Of a stretch of DNA of 59,601 nt, positions 40,647 to 49,153 are shown piece by piece; within the stretch, counting starts at the first letter, position 1, and every line of letters starts with the position of its first letter. The DNA is from an uncultured Coriobacteriaceae bacterium (GTDB lineage Bacteria; Actinomycetota; Coriobacteriia; Coriobacteriales; Coriobacteriaceae), in contig CASEER010000007.1 of the NCBI GenBank assembly GCA_949287085.1, forward strand, positions 1-59,601, given 5' to 3'. The position numbers and the translations under genes were made by a program. The notes under the pieces are model-generated. The model had not been told where the DNA came from. It was given only the letters and a program-made list of their open reading frames with translations, and searched no databases.

Positions 40647-41240
40647 TTAACCAGACCTGCCGAATAGTTCATCCAATGTGTCGTCGATCAGGGCATCGAC
40701 GGTGCGCTCCAGCGCCTCGGCACGCAGAAGGCTACGGTTGAGCAGCGTGAGCGCGAGCGCGAACTGCAGGTTCTGCACGGCGGCGACATCCACCCCAGGC
40801 CGCGCGTCGGCAACCTCATTCACGATCCAGCGCACGAGCGCGCCGTCGGACGCGGGATCGAGCGTCCGTTCGTCGGCCAGACTTCGCACGAGATAACGGT
40901 ACTCCTCAGCCGTTGCGATGCGGAAGATGTTTCGCTCCGACCGCCAAAGAAGCTCGAGCCACGAGCGCATGCGCGCGCGATCGAGCGGAGCGCCCGCCTC
41001 CTCGCGCGTGCGCTCGAGCACGTCCACCGCGTGCTGGCGATTCTCCATGAGCATGGCGTAGATGAAGTCGTCCTTGGAGTCAAAGAAGTGGTAGAACGTG
41101 CCCTTGGCTATGCCCACGGCCGCCGCGACCTGCTCCACGCGCAGGGAGCGGACCCCGTTTCGCACCAGTTGGTCCCAGCCCGCATCGATCATGCGGCGAT
41201 ACAGCTCGTCTCGGTTCTGCTGCGTAAAAATAGCTGGCAT
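40647..41240 (-). CDS. TetR family regulator of the adjacent MFS pump
   Basis: The 197-residue protein has an N-terminal HTH: LRVEQVAAAVGIAKGTFYHF FDSKDDFIYAM, as in TetR proteins; the C-terminal domain is all helical. It starts 15 nt after the MFS gene, so both are in one operon. An 11-bp inverted repeat with a 9-bp spacer (42768-42798) upstream of the pump gene is the likely operator. Its ligand would be a toxic substrate of the pump. Confidence 0.9.
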   Translation of the reverse strand: MPAIFTQQNRDELYRRMIDAGWDQLVRNGVRSLRVEQVAAAVGIAKGTFYHFFDSKDDFIYAMLMENRQHAVDVLERTREEAGAPLDRARMRSWLELLWRSERNIFRIATAEEYRYLVRSLADERTLDPASDGALVRWIVNEVADARPGVDVAAVQNLQFALALTLLNRSLLRAEALERTVDALIDDTLDELFGRSG

Positions 41241-41255
41241 TCGACCATCACTCCG

Positions 41256-42743
41256 TTAGCGCGCCGAGGCGTCGGTCGCAACCGCTTTGGCGCGGCGCTC
41301 CCGATAGCTCAGCCACTCGCGAACGAGCGCGAACGCCACGCTAACGAGCACGATGACCGCAACCACGTGGAACGCAAGATGCATGCCATCCATGAACACA
41401 TCCGAGCGCCCTTCGATATAGCTTGTGACCGGATAGCCGATCGACTGCGACATGCCGCCGTAGAGCAGCGCCGAACCCACCGTGATGCCCACGGACTGCC
41501 CCAGGTACCTCATGAGGTTGCCGAGCGACCCCACGAAGCCGAGCGACCCCTCGGGCGCGTGCCCCATCACCATGGAGTTGTTGGGGGCTTGGAAGATGGC
41601 GCTACCAAGTGAGGTAAACATGATGCAGGGAATGAGCACGAAGAGCGGCGTATCGAGCGCCACGAAGCCCATGATGGCGAGCCCGAAGGTGTAGATGATC
41701 TGCCCCACGAGCGTGGGCTTCTCGCACCCCACCTTGTCCGACACGGCGCCCGAGATGGGGCCTACGATGGAGTTGACGAGCGGATAGCACGCCATGATAA
41801 GGCCAGCTACACCCGCGCCGATGCCGCGCGCCTCCTGCAGGTAATACGGGAAGATGAACGTATAGGCCGCCATGGCGAGGAAAACGAGCGCCATGTTGAT
41901 GAGGTCGATGACGAAGCGAACGTCGCGAAAGACGCCAAGTGTTACGAGCGGAGACTTCGCATGGTTCTCCACCACGACGAAGGCGACGAGCAGCCCGATC
42001 CCGCACGCAAGCATGCCGATGGTAAAGGGCGTGACCCCGCGTTCCGTGAGCGTAATGGCGAAGAAGATTAACAGGATGGAGGGGATGAGCAGCACCGTGC
42101 CGAGCGCATCGAACGACGGGCGGTGCGCAGGGCGACGGTTGCTGAGCACCTTGAGCCCGACGACAAACGAGATGAGGCCAATGGGCAGGTTGATGATGAA
42201 GATGAACTCCCACGGAAGCGTCGCCACGATGAGACCGCCGAGCGTGGGGCCGCACATGGCGCCGAGCGCGGTGAACGTCGCCACGAGCCCGAGCGCGCGG
42301 CCGCGGCTATCTGGGAAGGTCTCGGTGATGATGCCCTGGTTGTTGGCGAGCGAAGCCGCGCCGCCAAGCGACTGGACGGCGCGAGCAACGACAAGCATCT
42401 CGAACGTTCTCGAAAGCGCGCAGAGCGCCGATCCCGCGGTGAAGAGCGCCACGCCGACCTGGAAGATGCGCACCTTGCCGAACATATCGCCGAGGCGCCC
42501 GAACACGAGGAGCGCCCCGCAGGTCACGATGCTGTAGATGCTTGCGACCCACTGGATGGACGCCATATCCACCCCGAGTTCCTGCTGCATGGAGGGAAGT
42601 GCGACGTTTACGATGGTGCCGTCGAGAATCTCCATGAATGTCATCGCGAGAATGACGACCAGCGCCACCCCTGCGTGGCCACCGTCCGCTTTGGCGCCCG
42701 CCCTGGCGGCCTCCGCCCTGCTGTCTGGCGCGCTCTCTGCCAT
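41256..42743 (-). CDS. MFS drug transporter of the DHA2 (EmrB/QacA) family
   Basis: I chose ATG 42743, 9-10 nt after GAGGA, giving 495 residues. Many hydrophobic segments fit 14 membrane helices. DGTIVNVALPSMQQELG (TM1) and LGDMFGKVRIFQVGVALFTA (motif A) are family signatures, and VATFTALGAMCGPTLGGLIV is motif C of drug/H+ antiporters. It should export hydrophobic cations or drugs using the proton gradient. Co-transcribed with tetR; the 31-bp TetR-like operator lies 25 bp upstream. Confidence 0.9.
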   Translation of the reverse strand: MAESAPDSRAEAARAGAKADGGHAGVALVVILAMTFMEILDGTIVNVALPSMQQELGVDMASIQWVASIYSIVTCGALLVFGRLGDMFGKVRIFQVGVALFTAGSALCALSRTFEMLVVARAVQSLGGAASLANNQGIITETFPDSRGRALGLVATFTALGAMCGPTLGGLIVATLPWEFIFIINLPIGLISFVVGLKVLSNRRPAHRPSFDALGTVLLIPSILLIFFAITLTERGVTPFTIGMLACGIGLLVAFVVVENHAKSPLVTLGVFRDVRFVIDLINMALVFLAMAAYTFIFPYYLQEARGIGAGVAGLIMACYPLVNSIVGPISGAVSDKVGCEKPTLVGQIIYTFGLAIMGFVALDTPLFVLIPCIMFTSLGSAIFQAPNNSMVMGHAPEGSLGFVGSLGNLMRYLGQSVGITVGSALLYGGMSQSIGYPVTSYIEGRSDVFMDGMHLAFHVVAVIVLVSVAFALVREWLSYRERRAKAVATDASAR

Positions 42744-42767
42744 GCGTTCCATTCCTCAGCCTCCAAA

Positions 42768-42798
42768 AAAATGACTATTGCGTTCTGATAGTCATTTT
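42768..42798. promoter_or_regulatory. TetR-type operator upstream of the MFS gene
   Basis: AAAATGACTAT (42768-42778) and ATAGTCATTTT (42788-42798) form a perfect 11-bp inverted repeat with a 9-bp spacer. It is 25 bp upstream of the pump ATG and matches the size and placement of TetR/QacR operators. Confidence 0.8.
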
Positions 42799-42892
42799 AA
42801 TCCTAGTGACGGGGAGTGAAAGGGGCGCCTTTGCCTTATACTGAAGGCCGTCTCGGGGCACCGGACAAGGCGAAGACGGCTCAGCGCTCAAG

Positions 42893-43010
42893 ACAGTACC
42901 TTTTTACCGGTGCGCACGGCTATCGGTGCGCACGGAGATCAAGCTGCAAGACCGCAGGTCACCGCGAAGCGCACGGGCGACCCACCCAACCAAGCGCCAA
43001 AAGGTACTGT
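42893..43010. mobile_element. 118-bp element with 12-bp terminal inverted repeats (MITE-like)
   Basis: ACAGTACCTTTT (42893-42904) and AAAAGGTACTGT (42999-43010) are perfect complements. Inside, CGGTGCGCACGG occurs twice (42908-42919, 42924-42935). No coding frame. Flanks do not show an obvious target duplication. It could also be a long-range hairpin at the end of queH. Confidence 0.45.
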
Positions 43011-43033
43011 TTCGAGGCTCGAGCCGGAAAACG

Positions 43034-43615
43034 TCAATGCTTCTTCGCGGCACGGCGCTCATCGCGCAGGCGAGCGCGGTCAAGCGCGGCCTCGGCAGCG
43101 GAAAAACGGCACCCGCAATAGTTTTGACGATACATGCCCAGCTCACGCGACCGACGCGTAGCCTCGGGATACCACGGGCGAAAATCCCGGATAATCGGTA
43201 TCAGCCCGTGCGCGGCGGCAAGGCGCTCGAGCACGTCGTTGCAGGCATCAAACAGCTGGTAAGGCGAGACAGCGAGCGTTGTTGCAATATGGGTAAACCC
43301 CTCCCGCTCGGCAACGCGGCAGGCCTCAGCGAGGCGCAGCGCATAGCAAGCGCGGCACCGGCGCTCGCGCGCCTCAGCGCCAATGGGTGCCACCGAGCGC
43401 TCCCATCGAACAGCGTCTTCCTCCGCCTCGATGAGCGGGATGCCCTCCACCGCACACCAACGCCGAAGCTCGGTAAGACGGCGATCGTGCTCCTCAACGG
43501 GCTGTATGTTCGGGTTCGTCCAGCAAATCGTTGGTTCGAAGCCCTCCTCGCAGAGCAGGCGCACAGGCTCGAGCGAACAAGGGGCGCAGCAGGCATGGAG
43601 CAGCAGGCGCGTCAT
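43034..43615 (-). CDS. queH: Epoxyqueuosine reductase QueH
   Basis: The 193-residue protein (DUF208) shows the family cysteines: LLLHACCAPCSLEPVRLLCE (Cys9, Cys10, Cys13), RRCRACYALRLAEAC and YRQNYCGCRFS. The adjacent Cys pairs coordinate an Fe-S cluster. It reduces epoxyqueuosine to queuosine in tRNA, the last step after Tgt and QueA, both of which are in this window. Its ATG overlaps the end of the DUF3267 gene by 4 nt, so the two are translated together. Confidence 0.92.
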   Translation of the reverse strand: MTRLLLHACCAPCSLEPVRLLCEEGFEPTICWTNPNIQPVEEHDRRLTELRRWCAVEGIPLIEAEEDAVRWERSVAPIGAEARERRCRACYALRLAEACRVAEREGFTHIATTLAVSPYQLFDACNDVLERLAAAHGLIPIIRDFRPWYPEATRRSRELGMYRQNYCGCRFSAAEAALDRARLRDERRAAKKH

Positions 43616-44352
43616 GAGCGCACCTCCCCGGCAGGCGCTGCGGCAGCGTCATCGAGGCCGGCATCATCTCCGGCAGCAGAACCTCCGCCGCGAGCCTCGC
43701 CACCGGGAACACCGCCGGCGCCATCGCCGCCGAGAACTTTGCCGCGCCCATCTTCGCCTTCGCCATAAAAGCACACGCCGTACGAGGTGTCCTCGCAATG
43801 CGTGATGAGAGGATCGGCGCGAAGCTCATGGACGTACCCCCAGTCGCCCGCGCACCCGGTAAGATGGAGCACCGCCGCGAAGGCGCCCGCTACGGGGCAA
43901 CCGCACGCAAGCCCCGCTGCAACCACCAGAGGCGTCACGATGAACGTGGGCGCGAGCGCGATGATGAGGTACTGCGAGCGGGTGTATACGATGCCCTCGG
44001 CGCATGCGTAGAGCATGCCGCGCTTCCAGTTGGCACCGAACGACACGCGGGTACCCGCCGGAGCGAATGCTTTGAAGAAGATGGCGTGCACGAGCTCATG
44101 CGCCGCAAGCGAGACCACGAGCGCCACCGCGACCCAAGCGATCCAGAACAGGTAGTCGACGATGCCGCGCCCGTCTTCCGCAAAAATCCCCACCAGCAGG
44201 CCGTCGAAACTCTCGGGAACGGCCACGGCAAGCGCGGCCGCGAACACGAGCGTCGCCGCCAACCCGATGATGAACGTCACGGCAGAGCACTGGGTCATGC
44301 GCTTGAGGAAATCCTCGTCCTCGAACGTGTGTATGTTGCTTCGGCATCTCAT
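43612..44352 (-). CDS. DUF3267 putative zinc metalloprotease, membrane
   Basis: Residues around 75-85 read LAAHELVHAIFFKAFAPAGT; HELVH is the HExxH zinc site of zincin-like integral proteases. Four to five hydrophobic helices flank it. FGANWKRGMLYACAEGIVYT and HLTGCAGDWGYVHELRADPL are later conserved blocks, the latter with the third ligand candidate. A Gly/Ala/Asp-rich tail of about 50 residues is extra. The start at 44352 has only a weak ribosome site; 44364 is possible. It ends inside the queH start codon. Substrate unknown. Confidence 0.75.
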   Translation of the reverse strand: MRCRSNIHTFEDEDFLKRMTQCSAVTFIIGLAATLVFAAALAVAVPESFDGLLVGIFAEDGRGIVDYLFWIAWVAVALVVSLAAHELVHAIFFKAFAPAGTRVSFGANWKRGMLYACAEGIVYTRSQYLIIALAPTFIVTPLVVAAGLACGCPVAGAFAAVLHLTGCAGDWGYVHELRADPLITHCEDTSYGVCFYGEGEDGRGKVLGGDGAGGVPGGEARGGGSAAGDDAGLDDAAAAPAGEVRS

Positions 44353-44434
44353 GTGTCCAAGCATACACGGAATCTGGCGTGCTGTGCCATAATGGTTGCC
44401 TATCTGGATGTTTCGACCAAAGCAGGGAGGCTGC

Positions 44435-46498
44435 ATGGCATCCAAGCTGAGCAAAGATTCGCGCCCCACCTGGCCGCGCCGCGCCATCGTAACGGCCGGC
44501 ATGCCGTATGGCAACAAGAACCTGCACTTCGGCCATGTGGGCGGCGTCTTCATTCCCGCCGACTTCTACGCGCGCTTCCTGCGCGACCGCATCGGCCGCG
44601 AGAACGTGTTGTTCGTCTCGGGCACCGACTGCTACGGCAGCCCTATCATGGAAAGCTATCGCAAGCTGCATGACGAACAGGGCTACGAAAAGCACATCTC
44701 CGATTATGTGGAGGCGAACCACGAGAGCCAAGCCGCAACGCTCGCCGGCTACGATGTTGAGCCCGACTTCTTCGGTGGCAGCGCCCTCGAACCCGCCGTG
44801 CACGTTCACGAGCAGATGACCGACGAGATCATCTTGCGCCTCAAGGAGCAGGGCGCGCTCGAGAAGCGCGCAACCAAGCAGTTCTTCGACCCGGTGGCGC
44901 AGCAGTTCCTGAACGGGCGCCAGGTCACGGGCAGGTGCCCCATCCAGGGCTGCAAGTCCGAGAAAGCCTATGCGGACGAGTGCGACCTGGGACATCAGTT
45001 CGAACCGGAGGAGCTCATCGCGCCCAAAAGCGCGCTCACCGGCGAGACCCCGGAACTTCGCCCCGTGGACAACATCTACTTCGACCTCCCGTCCTACCTC
45101 GACTTCCTGAAAGGCTTCACCAAGAAGCTCGAGGGCGACGAGACGGTGCGCTCCGTGGTGGTAAAGACCCTCGAAGAGTGGCTTAACCCGCCGCAGCTCT
45201 ACATTCAGAACAAGTTCCGCGAGGCATTCGACGCCATCGAGGGCGAGCTGCCGCCGCACACCGTGACAGAGCCCGAAGGCAACAAGAGCTCGTTCACCGT
45301 GACCTTCCCGAGCTGGCGCGAACGCGACGACGCGCACGAGGTGCTCGGAGCAGGCGGCGTGCGCTTCCGCTCCGGAAAGGCGCTCGTGCCGTTCCGCCTT
45401 ACGGGCAACATCGCCTGGGGCGTCCCCGTAACCGATGAATGCGGCTGCTCCGGCCTCACCTGCTGGGTCTGGCCCGAGAGCCTCTGGGCACCCGTCAGCT
45501 TCACGCGCACGGCGCTTGCGGCAGACGAGCAGGCCGGTGGCACGCGTTACGCTGCGCACAACTGGCGCGACTGGTGGTGCGATCCCGAGGCGCACGTGTA
45601 CCAGTTCATCGGTCAGGACAACATCTACTTCTACGGCGTCGCGCAGACGGCCATGTGGGAGGCGCTCGGCTGGAACATGCAGCAGAGTACGCTTGTGGCC
45701 AACTATCACGTGCTCTACATGGGTAAAAAGGCGAGCTCGAGCTCCCAGACGCCGCCCCCGCCCGCAAGCGAGCTCCTCGACCACTACAGCGCCGAGCAGC
45801 TGCGCGCCCACTTCCTCTCATTGGGCCTCGGAGAGAAGCCGGTGAGTTTCAGCCCTAAGGCATACGATCTGCGCGAGACGGGCAAGAACCCCGATGGAAC
45901 GCCGCTCCTTGCCCGCGACGACAAGCGCGTGATCGACCCGGTGCTCAAGGAGGGAACGCTCCTGACCGGCGTGTTCAACCGCTTGGCACGCTCGTGCTTC
46001 TACGGCGTGGCCAAAAAGGAGGACGACCCGAGCTCTGTGCGTACCGGATGCATTCCGGCCGGCGCCGCATCACCCGAGGTTGCCGAGGCATCCGAGCAGG
46101 CCGTCCTCGCCTTCGAGCAGGCTATGCACCGCACCGAGCTTCACCGCGCGCTCAGCGTGTGCGACGCATATCTGCGCGCCGCCAATAAGCGCTGGAGCGA
46201 CGCGAGCAAGGCTGCCAAGGCCGCGCAGAAGGAAGACCAGGCCGCGGGCGACGCCCTCATGCACCAGGCGCTCGTCGACGCGTTTTTGGAGCTCCGCACG
46301 GCAACCGTCCTCATGCACGGCATTGTGCCGCGCGGGTGCGAGCTCATCTGCGAGTACTTTGACATCGATGCCGAGCGGTTCTTCTCGTGGGATCACCTGC
46401 TCGATTCGATGGATGCCTTTGTGGAGAGCCTCGGCGAGCAGCCGGGCACCCACCGCGTGAAGGTTCTGCCGCCGCGCTTCGACTTCTTCTCGTTCTAA
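44435..46498 (+). CDS. metG: Methionyl-tRNA synthetase-like class I tRNA ligase with altered signature motifs
   Basis: ATG at 44435 follows GCAGGGAGG; the product is 687 residues. The HIGH motif appears as HFGH (residues 31-34, LHFGHVGG), and the KMSKS loop appears as MGKKASSSSQTPPPP (about 428-442). A zinc-knuckle region CPIQGC...CDLGH (about 168-185) and VYQFIGQDNIYFYGVAQTAM match MetRS. No C-terminal EMAP tRNA-binding domain. It charges tRNA-Met, if active; whether another metG exists is not visible. Flanked by terminators on the 3' side and transcribed away from DUF3267. Confidence 0.75.
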   Translation: MASKLSKDSRPTWPRRAIVTAGMPYGNKNLHFGHVGGVFIPADFYARFLRDRIGRENVLFVSGTDCYGSPIMESYRKLHDEQGYEKHISDYVEANHESQAATLAGYDVEPDFFGGSALEPAVHVHEQMTDEIILRLKEQGALEKRATKQFFDPVAQQFLNGRQVTGRCPIQGCKSEKAYADECDLGHQFEPEELIAPKSALTGETPELRPVDNIYFDLPSYLDFLKGFTKKLEGDETVRSVVVKTLEEWLNPPQLYIQNKFREAFDAIEGELPPHTVTEPEGNKSSFTVTFPSWRERDDAHEVLGAGGVRFRSGKALVPFRLTGNIAWGVPVTDECGCSGLTCWVWPESLWAPVSFTRTALAADEQAGGTRYAAHNWRDWWCDPEAHVYQFIGQDNIYFYGVAQTAMWEALGWNMQQSTLVANYHVLYMGKKASSSSQTPPPPASELLDHYSAEQLRAHFLSLGLGEKPVSFSPKAYDLRETGKNPDGTPLLARDDKRVIDPVLKEGTLLTGVFNRLARSCFYGVAKKEDDPSSVRTGCIPAGAASPEVAEASEQAVLAFEQAMHRTELHRALSVCDAYLRAANKRWSDASKAAKAAQKEDQAAGDALMHQALVDAFLELRTATVLMHGIVPRGCELICEYFDIDAERFFSWDHLLDSMDAFVESLGEQPGTHRVKVLPPRFDFFSF

Positions 46499-46522
46499 GG
46501 AGTCGTTGCCGGCAACCCTGCG

Positions 46523-46566
46523 GCCGGGCGGCGTGCTTTCCTCGTGCGCTTGCCCGGCGTGTTTTT
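46523..46566 (+). terminator. Terminator of metG
   Basis: GCCGGGC (46523-46529) pairs with GCCCGGC (46552-46558) over a 22-nt partly structured loop; GTGTTTTT follows. Confidence 0.65.
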
Positions 46567-46598
46567 CCGGCGCGCTTTCCCTCATGTAACCAAACCTC

Positions 46599-46627
46599 GA
46601 AAAATAGGTCCGTGGGGCCTATTTTTC
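46599..46627. terminator. Strong bidirectional terminator
   Basis: AAAAATAGGTCC-GTG-GGGCCTATTTTT is a 12-bp stem (one G-T pair) with a 3-nt loop and T/A runs on both sides. It works in both directions, ending both metG and the minus-strand transcript coming from 46984. Confidence 0.85.
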
Positions 46628-46983
46628 TGCAAAGCGACGGTCGTTGTTGGGAAGGCTACACGGCCTGGCGCCGCCCGGAAGGCGACCTCCTCCAAGACGG
46701 CTTCTCTTCACCCGTAGCCGTGCTGGTACGTGTCGCCTCATAACGAGATCCTCGATTGTGCGTTTTAGCCACCAAAAACGTCAAAATCGGGGACCTCGAC
46801 ACTCAGAAAATAATCGTTACAGGACAAGCGCGGGGAAGATCATCGGACGTCACGTGCCCGGCGCGGAGCCTCACCGGTCGTCACGCACCTGGCGCGGAAC
46901 CTCATCAGGCTGCTCATGCCAGGCGCGCTGCAGCGCACAAGCCGGATTCACCGTCCCAGCAATGCGCACGGAGCCGCCAAGCG
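46628..46983. repeat. Intergenic stretch with a degenerate tandem repeat
   Basis: No gene. From about 46849 to 46908 a unit of 28-32 bp is doubled: CGTCACGTGCCCGGCGCGGA then GCCTCA, followed by CGTCACGCACCTGGCGCGGA then ACCTCA. A short AT-richer block at 46770-46830 (AAAAACGTCAAAATC, AAAATAATCG) lies before it. I cannot assign a role. Confidence 0.5.
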
Positions 46984-47670
46984 CTAGGCGCAACTTTTGG
47001 ACTGGACGGCACCGGTCGGGCATACGTGGTAGCAGTTGCCGCATTCGTCGCAGCGCTCGCCCACGATACGCATGGTTCGCCCGCTTGGGTTGGCGGCAAT
47101 CGCCCGGTACGTGCACGCGCGAGCACATTCACCGCACCCAATGCAGCGATTCGCGTCAATGGAAAGGCCCGGTTCCTCAAACTCGTCGTCACCAAAGGAA
47201 AAGCGCTCGCGGTAGATCTTGTAGTCGCGATGGACCATGTTGAAGTCGTAATCGTAGCACTCGCCATGAAAACGATCGAGCACAAACACCGCGGTCTCGG
47301 GATACGCATCGATGTCATGCACCGCCACGTTAAAGAGCGGGTTTGCCGCGACTTTCTCGTCCACCTCTTCTTGCGTGAGCTCGCGCACGGTGCCTGTTAC
47401 CCGCACCATATACCCCGGCTGAACATGCGGCATGTTATCGACATCCCACACACACGGCACGGCCGTCTTGTTGCCCGAAACGGTCAGGTGACCCAGCTTA
47501 AGCTGACGATAGAACGGCTTCACCCGCCTGGTGCGCAGGTACAACCCCTCGTTGTCAAATGCAAAAAAGTGCGCAATGCGCGAATCGACACCGCCCGCGC
47601 CGTCGAGCGTGGCAAAGCTGCAGCACCCAGCGTCTTCAAACAGCTCATATACTTGCTGCATCGTTTTCAT
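46984..47670 (-). CDS. Pyridoxamine 5'-phosphate oxidase-like flavoprotein fused to a 2[4Fe-4S] ferredoxin
   Basis: The ATG at 47670 follows AAAGGAGGG and gives 228 residues. Residues 1-140 form the split-barrel FMN-binding fold (MKTMQQVYELFEDAGCCSFA, VDSRIAHFFAFDNEGLYLRT, MVRVTGTVREL). The end has two cluster motifs: CIGCGECARACTYRAI and CDECGNCYHVCPTGAV (each C-X2-C-X2-C-X3-C). It should pass electrons between ferredoxin-type carriers and a bound flavin in the cytoplasm, as in many gut anaerobes. Substrate unknown. Confidence 0.88.
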   Translation of the reverse strand: MKTMQQVYELFEDAGCCSFATLDGAGGVDSRIAHFFAFDNEGLYLRTRRVKPFYRQLKLGHLTVSGNKTAVPCVWDVDNMPHVQPGYMVRVTGTVRELTQEEVDEKVAANPLFNVAVHDIDAYPETAVFVLDRFHGECYDYDFNMVHRDYKIYRERFSFGDDEFEEPGLSIDANRCIGCGECARACTYRAIAANPSGRTMRIVGERCDECGNCYHVCPTGAVQSKSCA

Positions 47671-47900
47671 AAGCCCTCCTTTTACTTGGCGGATCGCAAG
47701 CACCCTCACCTGCCACGCGGTCGCAACGTGCTCTGCAGTATATCGCCGTGCGTCCGGCTGCATCGTACACGCCCTGCGGGCAAAATGTGCCGCTTTCTTG
47801 AGTCGGCGAGCGGGTCTTGCGCCGGCGCGCAAAACGCCTATGGTAATGCAGCTAGCCTTGGAGACGCGCCCACAGGCGCCCGATCGCGAGGAGAACCACG

Positions 47901-48455
47901 ATGACGGAAACATTGACCATGCGTCGCGCCATGCCCGCGGAGGCCGCGCGCGTGATGGCAATTCTTGAAGACGGCAAGCGTTCGATTGCGCGCTTTGGCA
48001 TTGAGCAGTGGCAGCACGGCTATCCTGACCTGGCTAGCGTCGAGCGCGACCTGGCCTGCGACGCCTGCTGGGTGGCCGAAGACGCCACCGGCGCGCTCGT
48101 GGGCACCCTTGCCTTGCGCCTTGACGCCGATCCGGAGTACATCGCGCCCGGCCTTGCCTGGCTCACACCCAACACCGCGCCCGATGGCACGCCCACCTAT
48201 GCCGCCATCCATCGCTGCGCCACGGCCGCCGAGGCCCTCAAGCGCGGCGTCATGGGCTTTATGTTTGCCGCTGCCGAGGACCTCACGCGCCAAGCGGGCC
48301 GCGCAAGCCTGCGCATCGACACGCACCCCGGCAACGTTGCCATGCGCTCGTTTTTGACGCGCCATGGTTTTACCGAGCTTGCGCCCTTTGAGCTCAAAAC
48401 CAAGGGCAACGACGAAACCGATCTGACCCGCATTGCCTACGAGAAACTGGTGTAG
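47901..48455 (+). CDS. GNAT family N-acetyltransferase
   Basis: ATG follows GCGAGGAG. The 184-residue protein has the GNAT fold: MTETLTMRRAMPAEAARVMA at the N-terminus, GALVGTLALRL as beta 2-4, and the acetyl-CoA loop region MFAAAEDLTRQAGRASLRID THPGNVAMRSFLTRHGF, whose final block is motif B. The substrate is unknown. Its stop is 2 nt before the phosphatase start, so they form a two-gene operon. Confidence 0.85.
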   Translation: MTETLTMRRAMPAEAARVMAILEDGKRSIARFGIEQWQHGYPDLASVERDLACDACWVAEDATGALVGTLALRLDADPEYIAPGLAWLTPNTAPDGTPTYAAIHRCATAAEALKRGVMGFMFAAAEDLTRQAGRASLRIDTHPGNVAMRSFLTRHGFTELAPFELKTKGNDETDLTRIAYEKLV

Positions 48456-48457
48456 CC

Positions 48458-49069
48458 ATGCAGAAGCTCTACCTCATGCGCCATGGACAAACGGTCTTCA
48501 ACACGCGCCATATTCTGCAGGGACGCTGCGACTCGCCCCTCACCCAAGAGGGCGTGTCGCAGGCACGGCGCACGGCCGCGTGGCTGTGCAAGCAACATGC
48601 GTCGTTTTGTCATGTTGCCGCCTCGCCCCTAGGGCGCGCGCAGCAAACGCTCGATGTTGTGGTGGCCGAGATTCCCGAGCTGGCCGCGCTGCCCCGCACG
48701 GCAGAGCCCGGCCTTATGGAACGCGATTACGGCATCTATGAAGGTCAGCCGGTGGAACGTCTGGGCGTGAGCCCCTGGAACCCCGGCGAGGTTGCCGTTA
48801 CCCGCGGCGGCGAAACTACCGCAGGTGCACGCTACCGCGTGGTCAACGCCCTACGTGACCTCATGGATAGCTGCACGGGCGACGTGCTGGCCATTGCCCA
48901 CGGCTCCATCAGCCGCACGTTTAAGACCGCCTGGGCCGCCTACGCCCAGTGCGACCAAGACGTGTACCTGGGCAACTGCTGCGTCCTTGTTTTTGAATAT
49001 GACCGCGACGCCCGCACTTTCAGCAATATCGAAATCGCAAACCCCGCCGGGGGCGAAAGCCAATCTTAG
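48458..49069 (+). CDS. Histidine phosphatase (phosphoglycerate mutase-like)
   Basis: The 203-residue protein opens KLYLMRHGQTVFNTRHILQG with the catalytic RHG; the second His is in VLAIAHGSISRTFK, and Glu in PGLMERDYGIYEGQP is the acid. Substrate specificity cannot be read: 2,3-bisphosphoglycerate-independent functions such as sugar or cobalamin intermediates are possible. It is coupled to the GNAT gene. Confidence 0.88.
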   Translation: MQKLYLMRHGQTVFNTRHILQGRCDSPLTQEGVSQARRTAAWLCKQHASFCHVAASPLGRAQQTLDVVVAEIPELAALPRTAEPGLMERDYGIYEGQPVERLGVSPWNPGEVAVTRGGETTAGARYRVVNALRDLMDSCTGDVLAIAHGSISRTFKTAWAAYAQCDQDVYLGNCCVLVFEYDRDARTFSNIEIANPAGGESQS

Positions 49070-49153
49070 CGTTTCGCGCGAGAACCCCACCGGGAGGCAA
49101 AGGCCGCCCCTGGCAATTCCTGCGAAAAACCAGCCGGGGGGCGCAGGCCAGTC

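Noticed and set aside
46628..46983. Small plus-strand frames after the bidirectional terminator
   Set aside because: They have no ribosome sites, cross the tandem repeat and show no conserved motif.
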